Source: Tissierellia bacterium (lineage in GTDB: Bacteria > Bacillota_A > Clostridia > Tissierellales > Peptoniphilaceae). Taken from it: a DNA stretch of 15,536 nt. The position numbers and the translations under genes are program-made. How positions within the stretch are numbered: the stretch's first letter is position 1; every line of letters begins with the position of its first letter. Location: contig JAAYEN010000340.1 of assembly GCA_012728775.1 (NCBI GenBank), positions 1 through 15,536 of the forward strand, read 5' to 3'. Of this stretch, positions 8,472 through 15,536 are shown one piece after another. The notes beneath the pieces were generated by a model. The model was not told the origin of the DNA, did not search any database, and saw only the letters and a program-made list of their open reading frames with translations.

Positions 8472-9608
8472 CTATTCTACGACCTCGTCATCTTGTGAAA
8501 TCAAGTAAACTTTTCCGTCATTTTCAACGCCAATTTTTCTGTCTGTGTCCACAACTACATCTTCCATAATAATAGCATTATTTATTTCAGCACCTGATTT
8601 AACTATGGAATTTGAAAGTAATACTGAATTTTGAACAGTAGCTCCTTCCTCAATGCGTACATTAGAAAATAAAACGCTATTATCTACTTTTCCTGCAATA
8701 TTACATCCTTCATTAATCATAGTATTGTTTACTTCAGCAGTTTCAGAAATAAATTGTGGTGGAAGGTTTGGATTATTTGTATAAATTCTCCAAGATCTGT
8801 CAAATAAATCCAAGTCATTTCCTGGAATCAATAAGTCTAGATTTGATTCCCAATAAGATCTTACTGTTCCTACGTCCTTCCAATATCCTTGAAATTCAAA
8901 AGCAACTAAATTTCTACCATCATTTAACATTTTTGGGACAATATTTTTCCCAAAGTCATTTTCAGAATTGGTATCATTTTCATCTTCTATTAAATATTTT
9001 TTCAACACATCCCAATTGAAAATGTAGATTCCCATAGAAGCTTTGTTATTTTTAGGTTTCTCAGGTTTTTCGTCAAATTCAATTATTTTGTTATTTGGGT
9101 CTGTATTCAATATGCCAAAACGAGATGCTTCTTCCCAAGGAACTTCTATTACAGCTATTGTACAATCAGCTTCATTATCTTTATGATATTTCAGCATCTT
9201 TTTATAGTTCATCTTGTAGATATGATCACCTGATAAAATTAAAACAAATTCAGGATCCATTATATCTATGGAATCAATATTTTCGTAAATAGCATTTGCA
9301 GTACCAGTAAACCATCTACCACCACTTTCTGATTCGTAAGGAGAGAGAATTCTAAGACCTCCAATGCCTTTGTCAAAATCCCAAGGTGCACCGATTCCTA
9401 AATGAGCATTTAATTCAAAAGGTTTATACTGAGTCAGAATTGCTATATCGGTAATCCCTGAATTCGTAGCATTGCTTAGAGCAAAGTCTATGATTCTATA
9501 CTTACCCCCAAATGGTACCGCTGGTTTTGCAACATTTTTTGTTAGCAATTTCAATCTACTTCCTTGCCCACCCGCTAATAATAGACCGACCATCTTATTG
9601 TTTCCCAT
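8472..9608 (-). CDS. glgC: Glucose-1-phosphate adenylyltransferase, catalytic subunit GlgC
   Basis: Makes ADP-glucose and pyrophosphate from ATP and glucose 1-phosphate, the committed step of bacterial glycogen synthesis. The 378-residue protein has the ATP-binding loop AGGQGSRL (12-19), [19 protein letters not shown] (28-46), RWFTGTANA (98-106), catalytic SGDH with Asp128, and the glucose-1-phosphate site FDEKP with Lys181. It ends in a left-handed beta-helix (about 285-360). It is shorter than the roughly 430-residue E. coli enzyme, as usual in Firmicutes. The start ATG 9608 has a strong AAGGAGG site 6 bases upstream that overlaps the glgB stop. It forms a pair with glgD 9 bases downstream. 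Confidence 0.97.
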   Translation of the reverse strand: MGNNKMVGLLLAGGQGSRLKLLTKNVAKPAVPFGGKYRIIDFALSNATNSGITDIAILTQYKPFELNAHLGIGAPWDFDKGIGGLRILSPYESESGGRWFTGTANAIYENIDSIDIMDPEFVLILSGDHIYKMNYKKMLKYHKDNEADCTIAVIEVPWEEASRFGILNTDPNNKIIEFDEKPEKPKNNKASMGIYIFNWDVLKKYLIEDENDTNSENDFGKNIVPKMLNDGRNLVAFEFQGYWKDVGTVRSYWESNLDLLIPGNDLDLFDRSWRIYTNNPNLPPQFISETAEVNNTMINEGCNIAGKVDNSVLFSNVRIEEGATVQNSVLLSNSIVKSGAEINNAIIMEDVVVDTDRKIGVENDGKVYLISQDDEVVE

Positions 9609-9619
9609 AATTGACCTCC

Positions 9620-11500
9620 TTATTTACTAAATTTTAAAAAAATTGCACTTAGTGGAGGAATACTCACTCTAAGGCCATATTTCCTACCATGATACTCTTC
9701 TTCTAAAGTTCTATATGTTTTTACTCTAATTGTATTTCCGCCGTATCTAACTCTATCACTACTCATCAAGGTTCTATAAATTCCAGCTTCATCAACACCT
9801 ATTGGATAATTGACTCTTTCTATAGGAGTAAAGTTAAAAGCACAAATTATTTTATCTCCATCTTTATTTAATCTCTCAAAAATCAAGATACTCTCATTTG
9901 CATTATCATGCTCTATCCAGTTTAACCCTTTTGCCTCTGAATCTAGTTCAAATAGTTCGCTATTAGCTTTATAAAATTTATTTAATTCACTAACATATGT
10001 CTGCATTTCTTTATGTTTGTCATAATCCAGTAAAAACCAATCTAATTCTTTCCATTCATTCCATTCTATAAATTGGCCAAACTCCCCACCCATAAATGTA
10101 AGTTTTTTTCCTGGATGTGCAATCATGTATCCCAATAGCAATCTCAATGATGCAAATTTATCATTATAATTACCAGGCATTTTGTCTAGTAAAGATTTTT
10201 TTCCGTGAACAACTTCATCATGACTAAGAGGAAGCATATAGTTTTCTGCGTGATTGTAAGTGAAAGAAAATCTTAATTGATCATGTTTGAATTTTCTGTT
10301 AATTGGATCTTCTTCCATATAGTCTAATATGTCGTGCATCCAGCCCATATTCCATTTGAAATTAAATCCCAATCCTCCGTCTTCAATAGGCGCAGTCACA
10401 TTAGGCCAAGCTGTTGATTCTTCTGCAATCATTAGTGTATTGGGGAATCTTTCAAAAATAGCAGTGTTTAATTCTTTTAAGAATTCTACTGACTGTGTGT
10501 TTTCTTTAAGTTCTCCTGAATCATATCCAAATCCATAATATAACATATACGCAACAGCATCTACTCTCAACCCATCTATATGGTAAAATTCATGCCAGTA
10601 CAACGCATTACTTATTAAAAAGGATCTTACTTCTCCCTTAGAATAATCAAAGTTCAATGTTCCCCATGCCGCATTTTCTGCACTTATTTTGTTTAAGGAT
10701 TCAAATAGATATGAACCGTCAAATCTAGCTAAGCCATGATCATCTTTTGCAAAGTGAACTGGAACCCAATCCAATATAACTCCTATGCCATTATTATGAC
10801 AAGCATCTACCAAGTACATTAAATCATGTGGAGTTCCATATCTACTAGTAGGTGCATAAAATCCTGTAATTTGATATCCCCAAGATCCATCAAAGGGATG
10901 TTCCATTAAAGGCATAAGTTCTAAATGAGTATATCCCATTTTATTTAGGTATGGCACAATCTCATCTGCAAATTTTCTATAAGAATATTGACTTCCATCC
11001 TCATTCTTTCTCCATGATAATATATTAGCTTCATAAATATTAATTGGTGAGTTGTATACTGGAATTTTTGACTTTTCTTTATCCCAGTTTTTGTCTTTCC
11101 ATTTATATCCACTAATATCAAAATATTTTGATGCAGATTTAGGTCTTTCCTCTGCATGAAATGCAAAAGGATCTGATTTTATTCTTACTTCATCATTAGC
11201 AGTTATTATTCTATATTTATATTCGTCATATTGACTTACTTCTTCTACTATAACTTGCCATATTCCTGTCTCTTCAAATTTTTGTAAAGGAATACTTGTT
11301 TCATTCCAATCATTAAATGCTCCAATTAAGAAAACTTCTTTAGCAGCCGGCGCCCATACTGTAAAGCTTACAGCATCTTTCATGCCCTTTTTTTTAAATT
11401 TATGGGCTCCTAGCATATTATATGCTTGATAATTTTTACCTTCATGAAATAAGTAAGCGTCGTGGGAAATATCCCTATCGTAATGCAATTTTAATTCCAT
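9620..11500 (-). CDS. glgB: 1,4-alpha-glucan branching enzyme (GH13_9)
   Basis: Cuts an alpha-1,4 chain and re-attaches it by an alpha-1,6 link, creating glycogen branches. The 626-residue protein has an N-terminal CBM48 domain (about 25-115, with [18 protein letters not shown]) and then the GH13 barrel: DWVPVHF (244-250), [12 protein letters not shown] with nucleophile Asp314, MIAEEST with acid/base Glu360, and [15 protein letters not shown] with Asp428. A C-terminal beta domain ends [15 protein letters not shown]. It lacks the extra N-terminal N1 module of E. coli GlgB, so it is the shorter type common in Firmicutes. ATG 11500 is the only good start, but the GAGGAG site ends 12 bases before it, longer than for neighbouring genes. 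It begins the glycogen block 33 bases after herA; I see no convincing promoter in that gap. Confidence 0.97.
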   Translation of the reverse strand: MELKLHYDRDISHDAYLFHEGKNYQAYNMLGAHKFKKKGMKDAVSFTVWAPAAKEVFLIGAFNDWNETSIPLQKFEETGIWQVIVEEVSQYDEYKYRIITANDEVRIKSDPFAFHAEERPKSASKYFDISGYKWKDKNWDKEKSKIPVYNSPINIYEANILSWRKNEDGSQYSYRKFADEIVPYLNKMGYTHLELMPLMEHPFDGSWGYQITGFYAPTSRYGTPHDLMYLVDACHNNGIGVILDWVPVHFAKDDHGLARFDGSYLFESLNKISAENAAWGTLNFDYSKGEVRSFLISNALYWHEFYHIDGLRVDAVAYMLYYGFGYDSGELKENTQSVEFLKELNTAIFERFPNTLMIAEESTAWPNVTAPIEDGGLGFNFKWNMGWMHDILDYMEEDPINRKFKHDQLRFSFTYNHAENYMLPLSHDEVVHGKKSLLDKMPGNYNDKFASLRLLLGYMIAHPGKKLTFMGGEFGQFIEWNEWKELDWFLLDYDKHKEMQTYVSELNKFYKANSELFELDSEAKGLNWIEHDNANESILIFERLNKDGDKIICAFNFTPIERVNYPIGVDEAGIYRTLMSSDRVRYGGNTIRVKTYRTLEEEYHGRKYGLRVSIPPLSAIFLKFSK

Positions 11501-11533
11501 ATTAAATATTTTCTCCTCTTTTTCATTACAATC

Positions 11534-13378
11534 CTATATATTTAGATAATACTCATCTACAAAACCTGATTTTTTTATCATTACTCCATTTTCTACATAC
11601 AAATCTAATTTTTCTTGTAAACTATTTACAGTAATTCTATAGTTATGAGTTTCCAATTTTTTTACAATATTTATCATATCAACATCCGTTATGGGAAAAT
11701 CTTCTTTTAATAACTCCAATAACCTGTTGTCTTCTTCTTGACTTTTTTGTTTCAATTCATCAAAAGGATTTTCTACATTTGGCTTAATTGTTTCTGCTAG
11801 CCTAACTCTAGAGAAAATTGTACGCCCCATAGATGCTATAGATGCAAATAAGTCACCTGTTCTAAGATAAGGTAACCTTTTTGCTTCCTCACTTGAAATG
11901 TCAGTTTCCTCCCTAATAGTTTGTATATCAGTTCCTCTAACTGTTCTAAAAATAAATTTTGAATTCAATTGAGCAGTAATAGTTTCGTCTAATAAAGTTG
12001 GTCTTTGGGTTGCTAAAACTAAAAATACTCCGTACTTTCTTCCTTCCTGAGCAATCTCTTTCAATATAGATTTTGAAGGTTTTGGTATACCTTTAGGTGC
12101 AAACTCATGAGCTTCATCTGTAACTATAATAAAAGGAGGAAAATAATCTTTAGAACTATCTTTATAATTTCTCCTTACATTATATAATTTCCCCATTAAA
12201 TATGCGCCAAATACTTGTAAAAGTCTTGTGCTCCCTTGTATTACTGCAGTTTTACCGTTGAAAAGTGTATCTATAATAGGTTTTGAATCCCTTGAAAAAA
12301 TTCCATCTCTTATTAAAGATCTTATTCTCCAAGATAAACCTCTTAAAGTTTTATCATTAGTTTGTTTGTCATATCTAGCATATAAATCTAATAACCTTGA
12401 ATATTTTTCATACTTTTCACGATCACCTATATGATCATTAATCAAAGCTTCGATTCTAGATGAATCCCCTAGAGATTTCATTTCAATCAAATCATTTATT
12501 AATAATTCAAAAGTGTTTACATCTACTCCACTTTTACCTAAACCAAAATGCCCAAAAAGCAAATCTACTGTAGATTCCATTGCATCTGTCAATTCACTAG
12601 AAGAAGATAAAAGTCTTTTCAACTCTCTAGGATTCAAGTCCCTAAAGTCTACCCCAACATCATCTCCGATTTTGAAAGTATTATAATAACTTCCAAAATC
12701 TATAGTTGCATTGGGATTGTCTTCATTAGGCTTAAACTCCATCTCATAATGTGGATCAAATATTATTAAGGGAATTCTTTTTTTCATAATTTCTTCAATA
12801 AAAACCCTTATCCCATAACTTTTACCAGAACCTGAACCTCCAAAAATCCCTATGTGAGGATATTGATTCATTTCATTTATATTAAATAAAAATGGAACAT
12901 CTATTTGAGGAGTTATATTATTTTCTAGTAAATGATACATTCCCTTCAAGTTATCATCCATTTGGTCATAGACCTTATCAGTATTCTTTATGGATCCAAT
13001 AAGAAGAGAATCTTCTGGTTTACCATTTATAAGATATTTTTTAATCTCGTTAAAATCTGGTTCTCTAACATTAGACCCAGTCTCGATAGGATAATTTGCT
13101 TCATTCATTAGCCTACACTTAGCTATATAAATAGTTTCTTCATCAACTATATACCCAATAGCCTCCAAAGATTCAATCACATTTGAATCTATTAAGTCTC
13201 CACCTATATTTAAAGGTATATATTTATTATATGTGTTAGCCTCCATTACTTCAAAGACTAAATCACCTTGCTTTTTATCTTGAACAATTAAATATTCATT
13301 TATTCTAAAATTCCTCTCTTTAGAGCCTATGTAAAACTCTGAGGAACTAGTAAGACCTAATACTTTAATTGATTTCAC
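11534..13378 (-). CDS. herA: HerA-family hexameric DNA-translocating ATPase
   Basis: HerA enzymes are FtsK/HerA-type hexameric pumps that move on double-stranded DNA and drive the nuclease NurA in DNA-end resection. This 614-residue protein has an N-terminal beta-rich part (about 1-95) fitting a HAS barrel, and a RecA-like core with Walker A GGSGSGKS (180-187, Lys186), FDPHYE (208-213), Walker B FIIVTDEAHEFAP (416-428, Asp421-Glu422) and LATQRP with polar sensor Gln458. A C-terminal tail (about 550-614) could form a small winged-helix domain. The start is GTG 13378, one base after the nurA stop. There is no in-frame ATG near it (next Met at residue 45), and the best site upstream is a weak AAGAAG, so re-initiation after nurA is likely. 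It is more likely a repair partner of NurA than a conjugation or FtsK protein, as no membrane segment is visible. Confidence 0.88.
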   Translation of the reverse strand: MKSIKVLGLTSSSEFYIGSKERNFRINEYLIVQDKKQGDLVFEVMEANTYNKYIPLNIGGDLIDSNVIESLEAIGYIVDEETIYIAKCRLMNEANYPIETGSNVREPDFNEIKKYLINGKPEDSLLIGSIKNTDKVYDQMDDNLKGMYHLLENNITPQIDVPFLFNINEMNQYPHIGIFGGSGSGKSYGIRVFIEEIMKKRIPLIIFDPHYEMEFKPNEDNPNATIDFGSYYNTFKIGDDVGVDFRDLNPRELKRLLSSSSELTDAMESTVDLLFGHFGLGKSGVDVNTFELLINDLIEMKSLGDSSRIEALINDHIGDREKYEKYSRLLDLYARYDKQTNDKTLRGLSWRIRSLIRDGIFSRDSKPIIDTLFNGKTAVIQGSTRLLQVFGAYLMGKLYNVRRNYKDSSKDYFPPFIIVTDEAHEFAPKGIPKPSKSILKEIAQEGRKYGVFLVLATQRPTLLDETITAQLNSKFIFRTVRGTDIQTIREETDISSEEAKRLPYLRTGDLFASIASMGRTIFSRVRLAETIKPNVENPFDELKQKSQEEDNRLLELLKEDFPITDVDMINIVKKLETHNYRITVNSLQEKLDLYVENGVMIKKSGFVDEYYLNI

Positions 13379-13379
13379 C

Positions 13380-14330
13380 TCAATATCTTCTTAAACTTCT
13401 TTCACTAACAAAAAATCTTTCAAGCACATCTCTATCTACATAAGAATTAATTAATTCAGTGGTCAATTTGTCATCTAGCTTTACTTCTTTATCTACCATA
13501 TCTATTAACATGGGAACGCCCCTAGACATGATTGGAGTTAGACTATAACAAAAATTTGCAATATTAATTAAGTAATCTCTTTGAGATGATAGTATTTCTA
13601 ACCCTCCAACACCAGGATAATTAGATGTTCTAAGTATCATAGAACTAATTCCTTGATCAATTTTTTTATTAAAGTCATCGTGAAGAATAAATCCTTCACC
13701 GACATCTAATACTCCATACAATAAATCTTTATCGTATAATTTAAAGTCTGTAATCTTAGGAAATAACAGAGAAAATATTGAATCCGATTTAGCTTCTTTA
13801 ATAAATCCAGCAAGAAAAATGTTTCTTTCTTCACATTTTTCTTTTAGCATCTCATATTCTTCTGAAATCCTTATACTGTACCTAATTAAATTACCATCCA
13901 TTAGAATTACTTTTACATCATCCATTTCTAATGTATCAAGAGCTACATCTACTTCTATTTTAGCTAAAAGTTTATTTCTCAAATCTTCGTCATCTTCATC
14001 CCCAATAGAGTTTATTATTGGAGAAAAAATATTAGATTTAAAGTGAGATTTTTTATTATCGCCACTAATTTTAGATAAACCTTGGAACAAATCAATATAA
14101 TGAGGATGGCTTCCTCCATACCTGTTTACAGAACCGTCTATACATGCTGTAGGTTTGAAATACTTCATTTCATCAATAGTTAACTTTCGTAAATTAATTA
14201 ATTTTCCATAATTAGCTAGATTACTTCTTAGAGAGTTCCTATCGAGTCCTTCGATTTCATAAAGTTTGTTCTTTAAATTGATATTTAATATTTCCAAGCT
14301 CTTCTTCAAATTGTCATTTACAATATCCAT
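13380..14330 (-). CDS. nurA: NurA-family nuclease
   Basis: NurA is a metal-dependent 5'-3' exo/endonuclease with an RNase H/Argonaute PIWI-like fold that works as a dimer bound to HerA. In this 316-residue protein the metal-binding motifs are visible in order: ACIDGS (Asp65), KIEVDVAL (Glu126) and VILMDGNLI (Asp145), matching the Asp-Glu-Asp layout of archaeal NurA. A very acidic patch (GDEDDED, 110-116) lies before the second motif. The C-terminal third is diverged, and I cannot match the archaeal His motif with confidence. The adjacent HerA gene strongly supports the call. The ATG (14330-14328) overlaps the rsmI stop by one base (TAATG), with GGAG upstream inside rsmI, indicating translational coupling. 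It could be a single-strand-specific nuclease; the sequence does not give specificity. Confidence 0.85.
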   Translation of the reverse strand: MDIVNDNLKKSLEILNINLKNKLYEIEGLDRNSLRSNLANYGKLINLRKLTIDEMKYFKPTACIDGSVNRYGGSHPHYIDLFQGLSKISGDNKKSHFKSNIFSPIINSIGDEDDEDLRNKLLAKIEVDVALDTLEMDDVKVILMDGNLIRYSIRISEEYEMLKEKCEERNIFLAGFIKEAKSDSIFSLLFPKITDFKLYDKDLLYGVLDVGEGFILHDDFNKKIDQGISSMILRTSNYPGVGGLEILSSQRDYLINIANFCYSLTPIMSRGVPMLIDMVDKEVKLDDKLTTELINSYVDRDVLERFFVSERSLRRY

Positions 14331-15142
14331 TACAACTCCAAACTAATTTCATAAACTTCATTTTTTCTTAAATTAAATTCTTCAGAAACTATTTTAACGG
14401 CTGCCTTTTTTGTGTATCCTTGGGATATTAATGACATTAATTCGCCTTTTATATTTATCTCTACAATCTCTTCTTCGTAACCTTCAACTATTATAACAAA
14501 TTCTCCCTTTATAGTTATCTTATCTATATCTTGTATTATCTTTTCTAAGTCATCTCGTATAATCTCTTCATATAATTTTGTTAATTCTCTACAGATGGAG
14601 ATTTTCCTATTCCCAAATACTTCGTACATATCTTTTAAAGCATCAGGAATTCTATGAGGAGCTTCATAAAAAATAAGAGTTTCTTTATACTGCTTTATTT
14701 TGTTTAATTCTTTTTTTCTCTGTGAAGATTTTTCAGGAAGAAATCCTATAAAAGTGAATCTGTCGGTATTAAGTCCTGAAGTAACAAGAGCTATAACAAA
14801 AGCACTTGGTCCCGGTAATACGTTAACCTTTATTTTTGATTCTATACAAGCTTTTATTATTTCATATCCTGGATCAGAAATTCCAGGCATTCCAGCATCT
14901 GTTATTATTCCTATAGTTTTTCCAGAGCTCAGAATATCCAAAAATTCTGGTATTTTTCTTTTAAAATTAAATTTATGATAGCTAGTTAAATTTCCCTTTA
15001 TATTATATCTATTTAATAATTTTCTACTAACCCTTGTATCTTCACAGGCAATCAAATCTACTTTTTTTAATACTTTGAGCGTTCTAATTGTAATGTCTTC
15101 TAGATTGCCCAAAGGTGTAGGACAAATATAAATTCCTTCCAA
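14330..15142 (-). CDS. rsmI: 16S rRNA (cytidine1402-2'-O)-methyltransferase
   Basis: Uses S-adenosylmethionine to 2'-O-methylate C1402 in the decoding centre of 16S rRNA. The 270-residue protein has a tetrapyrrole-methylase fold with family motifs CPTPLGNLEDITIRTL (7-22), ACEDTRVSRKLL (32-43), ITDAGMPGISDPG (80-92), LPGPSAFV (109-116), FIGFLPEKSSQRKKEL (131-146), FYEAPHRI (158-165) and KGEFVIIVEG (212-221). The start is TTG at 15142, supported by GGAGG at 15151-15147, by the lack of a nearby in-frame ATG, and by the family N terminus (three residues before the first strand). It is the first gene of a coupled rsmI-nurA-herA run, about 50 bases after a candidate promoter. Confidence 0.95.
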   Translation of the reverse strand: MEGIYICPTPLGNLEDITIRTLKVLKKVDLIACEDTRVSRKLLNRYNIKGNLTSYHKFNFKRKIPEFLDILSSGKTIGIITDAGMPGISDPGYEIIKACIESKIKVNVLPGPSAFVIALVTSGLNTDRFTFIGFLPEKSSQRKKELNKIKQYKETLIFYEAPHRIPDALKDMYEVFGNRKISICRELTKLYEEIIRDDLEKIIQDIDKITIKGEFVIIVEGYEEEIVEINIKGELMSLISQGYTKKAAVKIVSEEFNLRKNEVYEISLEL

Positions 15143-15146
15143 TTTT

Positions 15147-15151
15147 CCTCC
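15147..15151 (-). promoter_or_regulatory. Ribosome binding site supporting the rsmI TTG start
   Basis: GGAGG followed by AAAA and the TTG at 15142-15140. The spacing is a little short (4 bases), but no other start codon lies nearby in frame. Confidence 0.75.
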
Positions 15152-15190
15152 AGTTTAAGTGTAGTTTTACTATTTATTATTTTATACAAT

Positions 15191-15220
15191 TTTATATATA
15201 TATTTTATCACAAATGCCAA
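15191..15220 (-). promoter_or_regulatory. Candidate promoter for rsmI-nurA-herA (and perhaps glg genes)
   Basis: TTGGCA (15220-15215, 5/6 to the -35 consensus) and TATAAA (15196-15191, 5/6 to the -10) are 18 bases apart. They lie between the ferredoxin terminator and the rsmI ribosome binding site. Alternative -10 choices exist in the surrounding TATATA run, so the exact hexamer is uncertain. Confidence 0.5.
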
Positions 15221-15242
15221 TTAATAACATTATTAGTTATAA

Positions 15243-15277
15243 AAAATTGGCTTAGAGCTAAACTCTAAGCCAATTTT
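15243..15277 (-). terminator. Rho-independent terminator of the ferredoxin gene
   Basis: A perfect 15-bp inverted repeat (arms 15277-15263 and 15257-15243, 5-base loop) lies 11 bases after the ferredoxin stop. In the minus-strand RNA the stem runs straight into a UUUUUU stretch ending at 15241. It separates ferredoxin from rsmI although both are on the same strand. Confidence 0.93.
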
Positions 15278-15288
15278 AAGTATTTAAA

Positions 15289-15456
15289 TTATTCTGGTTG
15301 TGGCGCGTCTACTGGGCAAACATCGTTGCACATAGCGCAATCTATACATAGATCAGCGTCAATTACGTATATTTCACCTTCAGAAATAGCTTCTGTTGGG
15401 CATTCTGGTAAGCACTCGCCGCAAGCTGTACAAGTATCGTGAATTATATATGCCAT
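15289..15456 (-). CDS. 2[4Fe-4S] ferredoxin, clostridial type
   Basis: Small cytoplasmic electron carrier of anaerobes, typically serving pyruvate:ferredoxin oxidoreductase, hydrogenase and related enzymes. The 55-residue protein MAYIIHDTCTACGEC... has two CxxCxxCxxxCP motifs: Cys9, 12, 15, 19 and Cys37, 40, 43, 47. Each binds one cubane cluster together with the last Cys of the other motif. The start ATG 15456 is preceded by AGGAGG (15471-15466, 9 bases). An out-of-frame ATG between them is ignored because only this frame gives the ferredoxin. It has its own promoter and terminator and uses more C-ending codons (TGC, GAC, ATT/ATA mix) than its neighbours, fitting high expression. The protein is highly acidic. 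Confidence 0.97.
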   Translation of the reverse strand: MAYIIHDTCTACGECLPECPTEAISEGEIYVIDADLCIDCAMCNDVCPVDAPQPE

Positions 15457-15488
15457 TTTGCATTACCTCCTAAAATATTTATAAGTTA

Positions 15489-15517
15489 ATAATACTACAA
15501 ACTGTTTATTTAATCAA
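15489..15517 (-). promoter_or_regulatory. Candidate sigma-A promoter for ferredoxin
   Basis: TTGATT (15517-15512, 4/6) and TATTAT (15494-15489, 5/6) with ideal 17-base spacing, about 20 bases before the AGGAGG ribosome binding site. An upstream gene, if any, lies beyond the right edge. Confidence 0.6.
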
Positions 15518-15536
15518 TGGTATTTTCTAACATCAA

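Noticed and set aside
7338..9608. glgC and glgD as a redundant recent duplication
   Set aside because: They are strongly diverged and match the two known subunit types of the Firmicute enzyme; glgD lacks the catalytic motifs.
10945..11166. Minus-strand 73-codon frame inside glgB
   Set aside because: It is an alternative frame of a fully intact glgB with no recognisable product.
11534..14330. HerA-NurA as part of a phage defence island
   Set aside because: No other defence gene, integrase or atypical composition is visible; neighbours are rsmI and glycogen genes, so repair is the simpler reading.
465..14978. Plus-strand open frames of about 60-119 codons throughout the window
   Set aside because: All lie antisense to well-recognised genes, have no family likeness and lack convincing ribosome binding sites; they are shadows of AT-rich coding sequence.
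1..15536. CRISPR arrays, tRNA or rRNA genes, insertion sequences
   Set aside because: I saw no regularly spaced repeats, cloverleaf-like sequence, transposase or terminal inverted repeats by reading; nearly all bases are in recognised genes.

Overview
The window is low-GC DNA (about one third G+C by eye). Every gene I can support lies on the minus strand, so it reads from right to left. Strong GGAGG-type ribosome binding sites, a clostridial 2[4Fe-4S] ferredoxin, a Bacillus/Clostridium-type GlgC+GlgD pair and an rpoN-gap-pgk-tpiA order all point to an anaerobic Firmicute. A Tissierellia/Peptoniphilaceae-like organism is my best guess, but it is an inference and not proven by the sequence.

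In the direction of transcription: (1) a single-gene ferredoxin (15456-15289) with its own promoter and a strong 15-bp-stem terminator; (2) a promoter-like region, then rsmI (TTG start), nurA and herA, joined by 1-base overlaps or 1-base gaps; (3) a glycogen cluster, glgB-glgC-glgD-glgA-pulA, with spacings of 0-11 bases inside it; (4) rpoN (sigma-54), 9 bases after pulA; (5) the lower-glycolysis genes gap-pgk-tpiA, with tpiA cut by the left edge of the window. The largest gap from rsmI to tpiA is about 68 bases (rpoN to gap). I see no convincing terminator inside this roughly 15-kb run, although a 12-bp hairpin lies between gap and pgk. The run could be one long transcription unit with internal promoters.

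Functionally, GlgC with the catalytically dead-looking GlgD makes ADP-glucose, GlgA polymerises it, GlgB adds alpha-1,6 branches and PulA removes them. Products of glycogen breakdown would enter the pathway served by GAPDH, PGK and TPI. Sigma-54 sits between the two metabolic blocks. HerA (hexameric ATPase) and NurA (nuclease) form a DNA-end-processing pair next to the rRNA methyltransferase RsmI.

The points most worth a second look are: absence of the glycolytic repressor gene cggR between rpoN and gap; a GAPDH without the residues that normally enforce NAD specificity; a strand-specific hairpin between gap and pgk; and the HerA-NurA pair in a housekeeping context. I did not find a clearly new system, CRISPR array, mobile element or RNA gene. 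No gene-free stretch exceeds about 150 bases.
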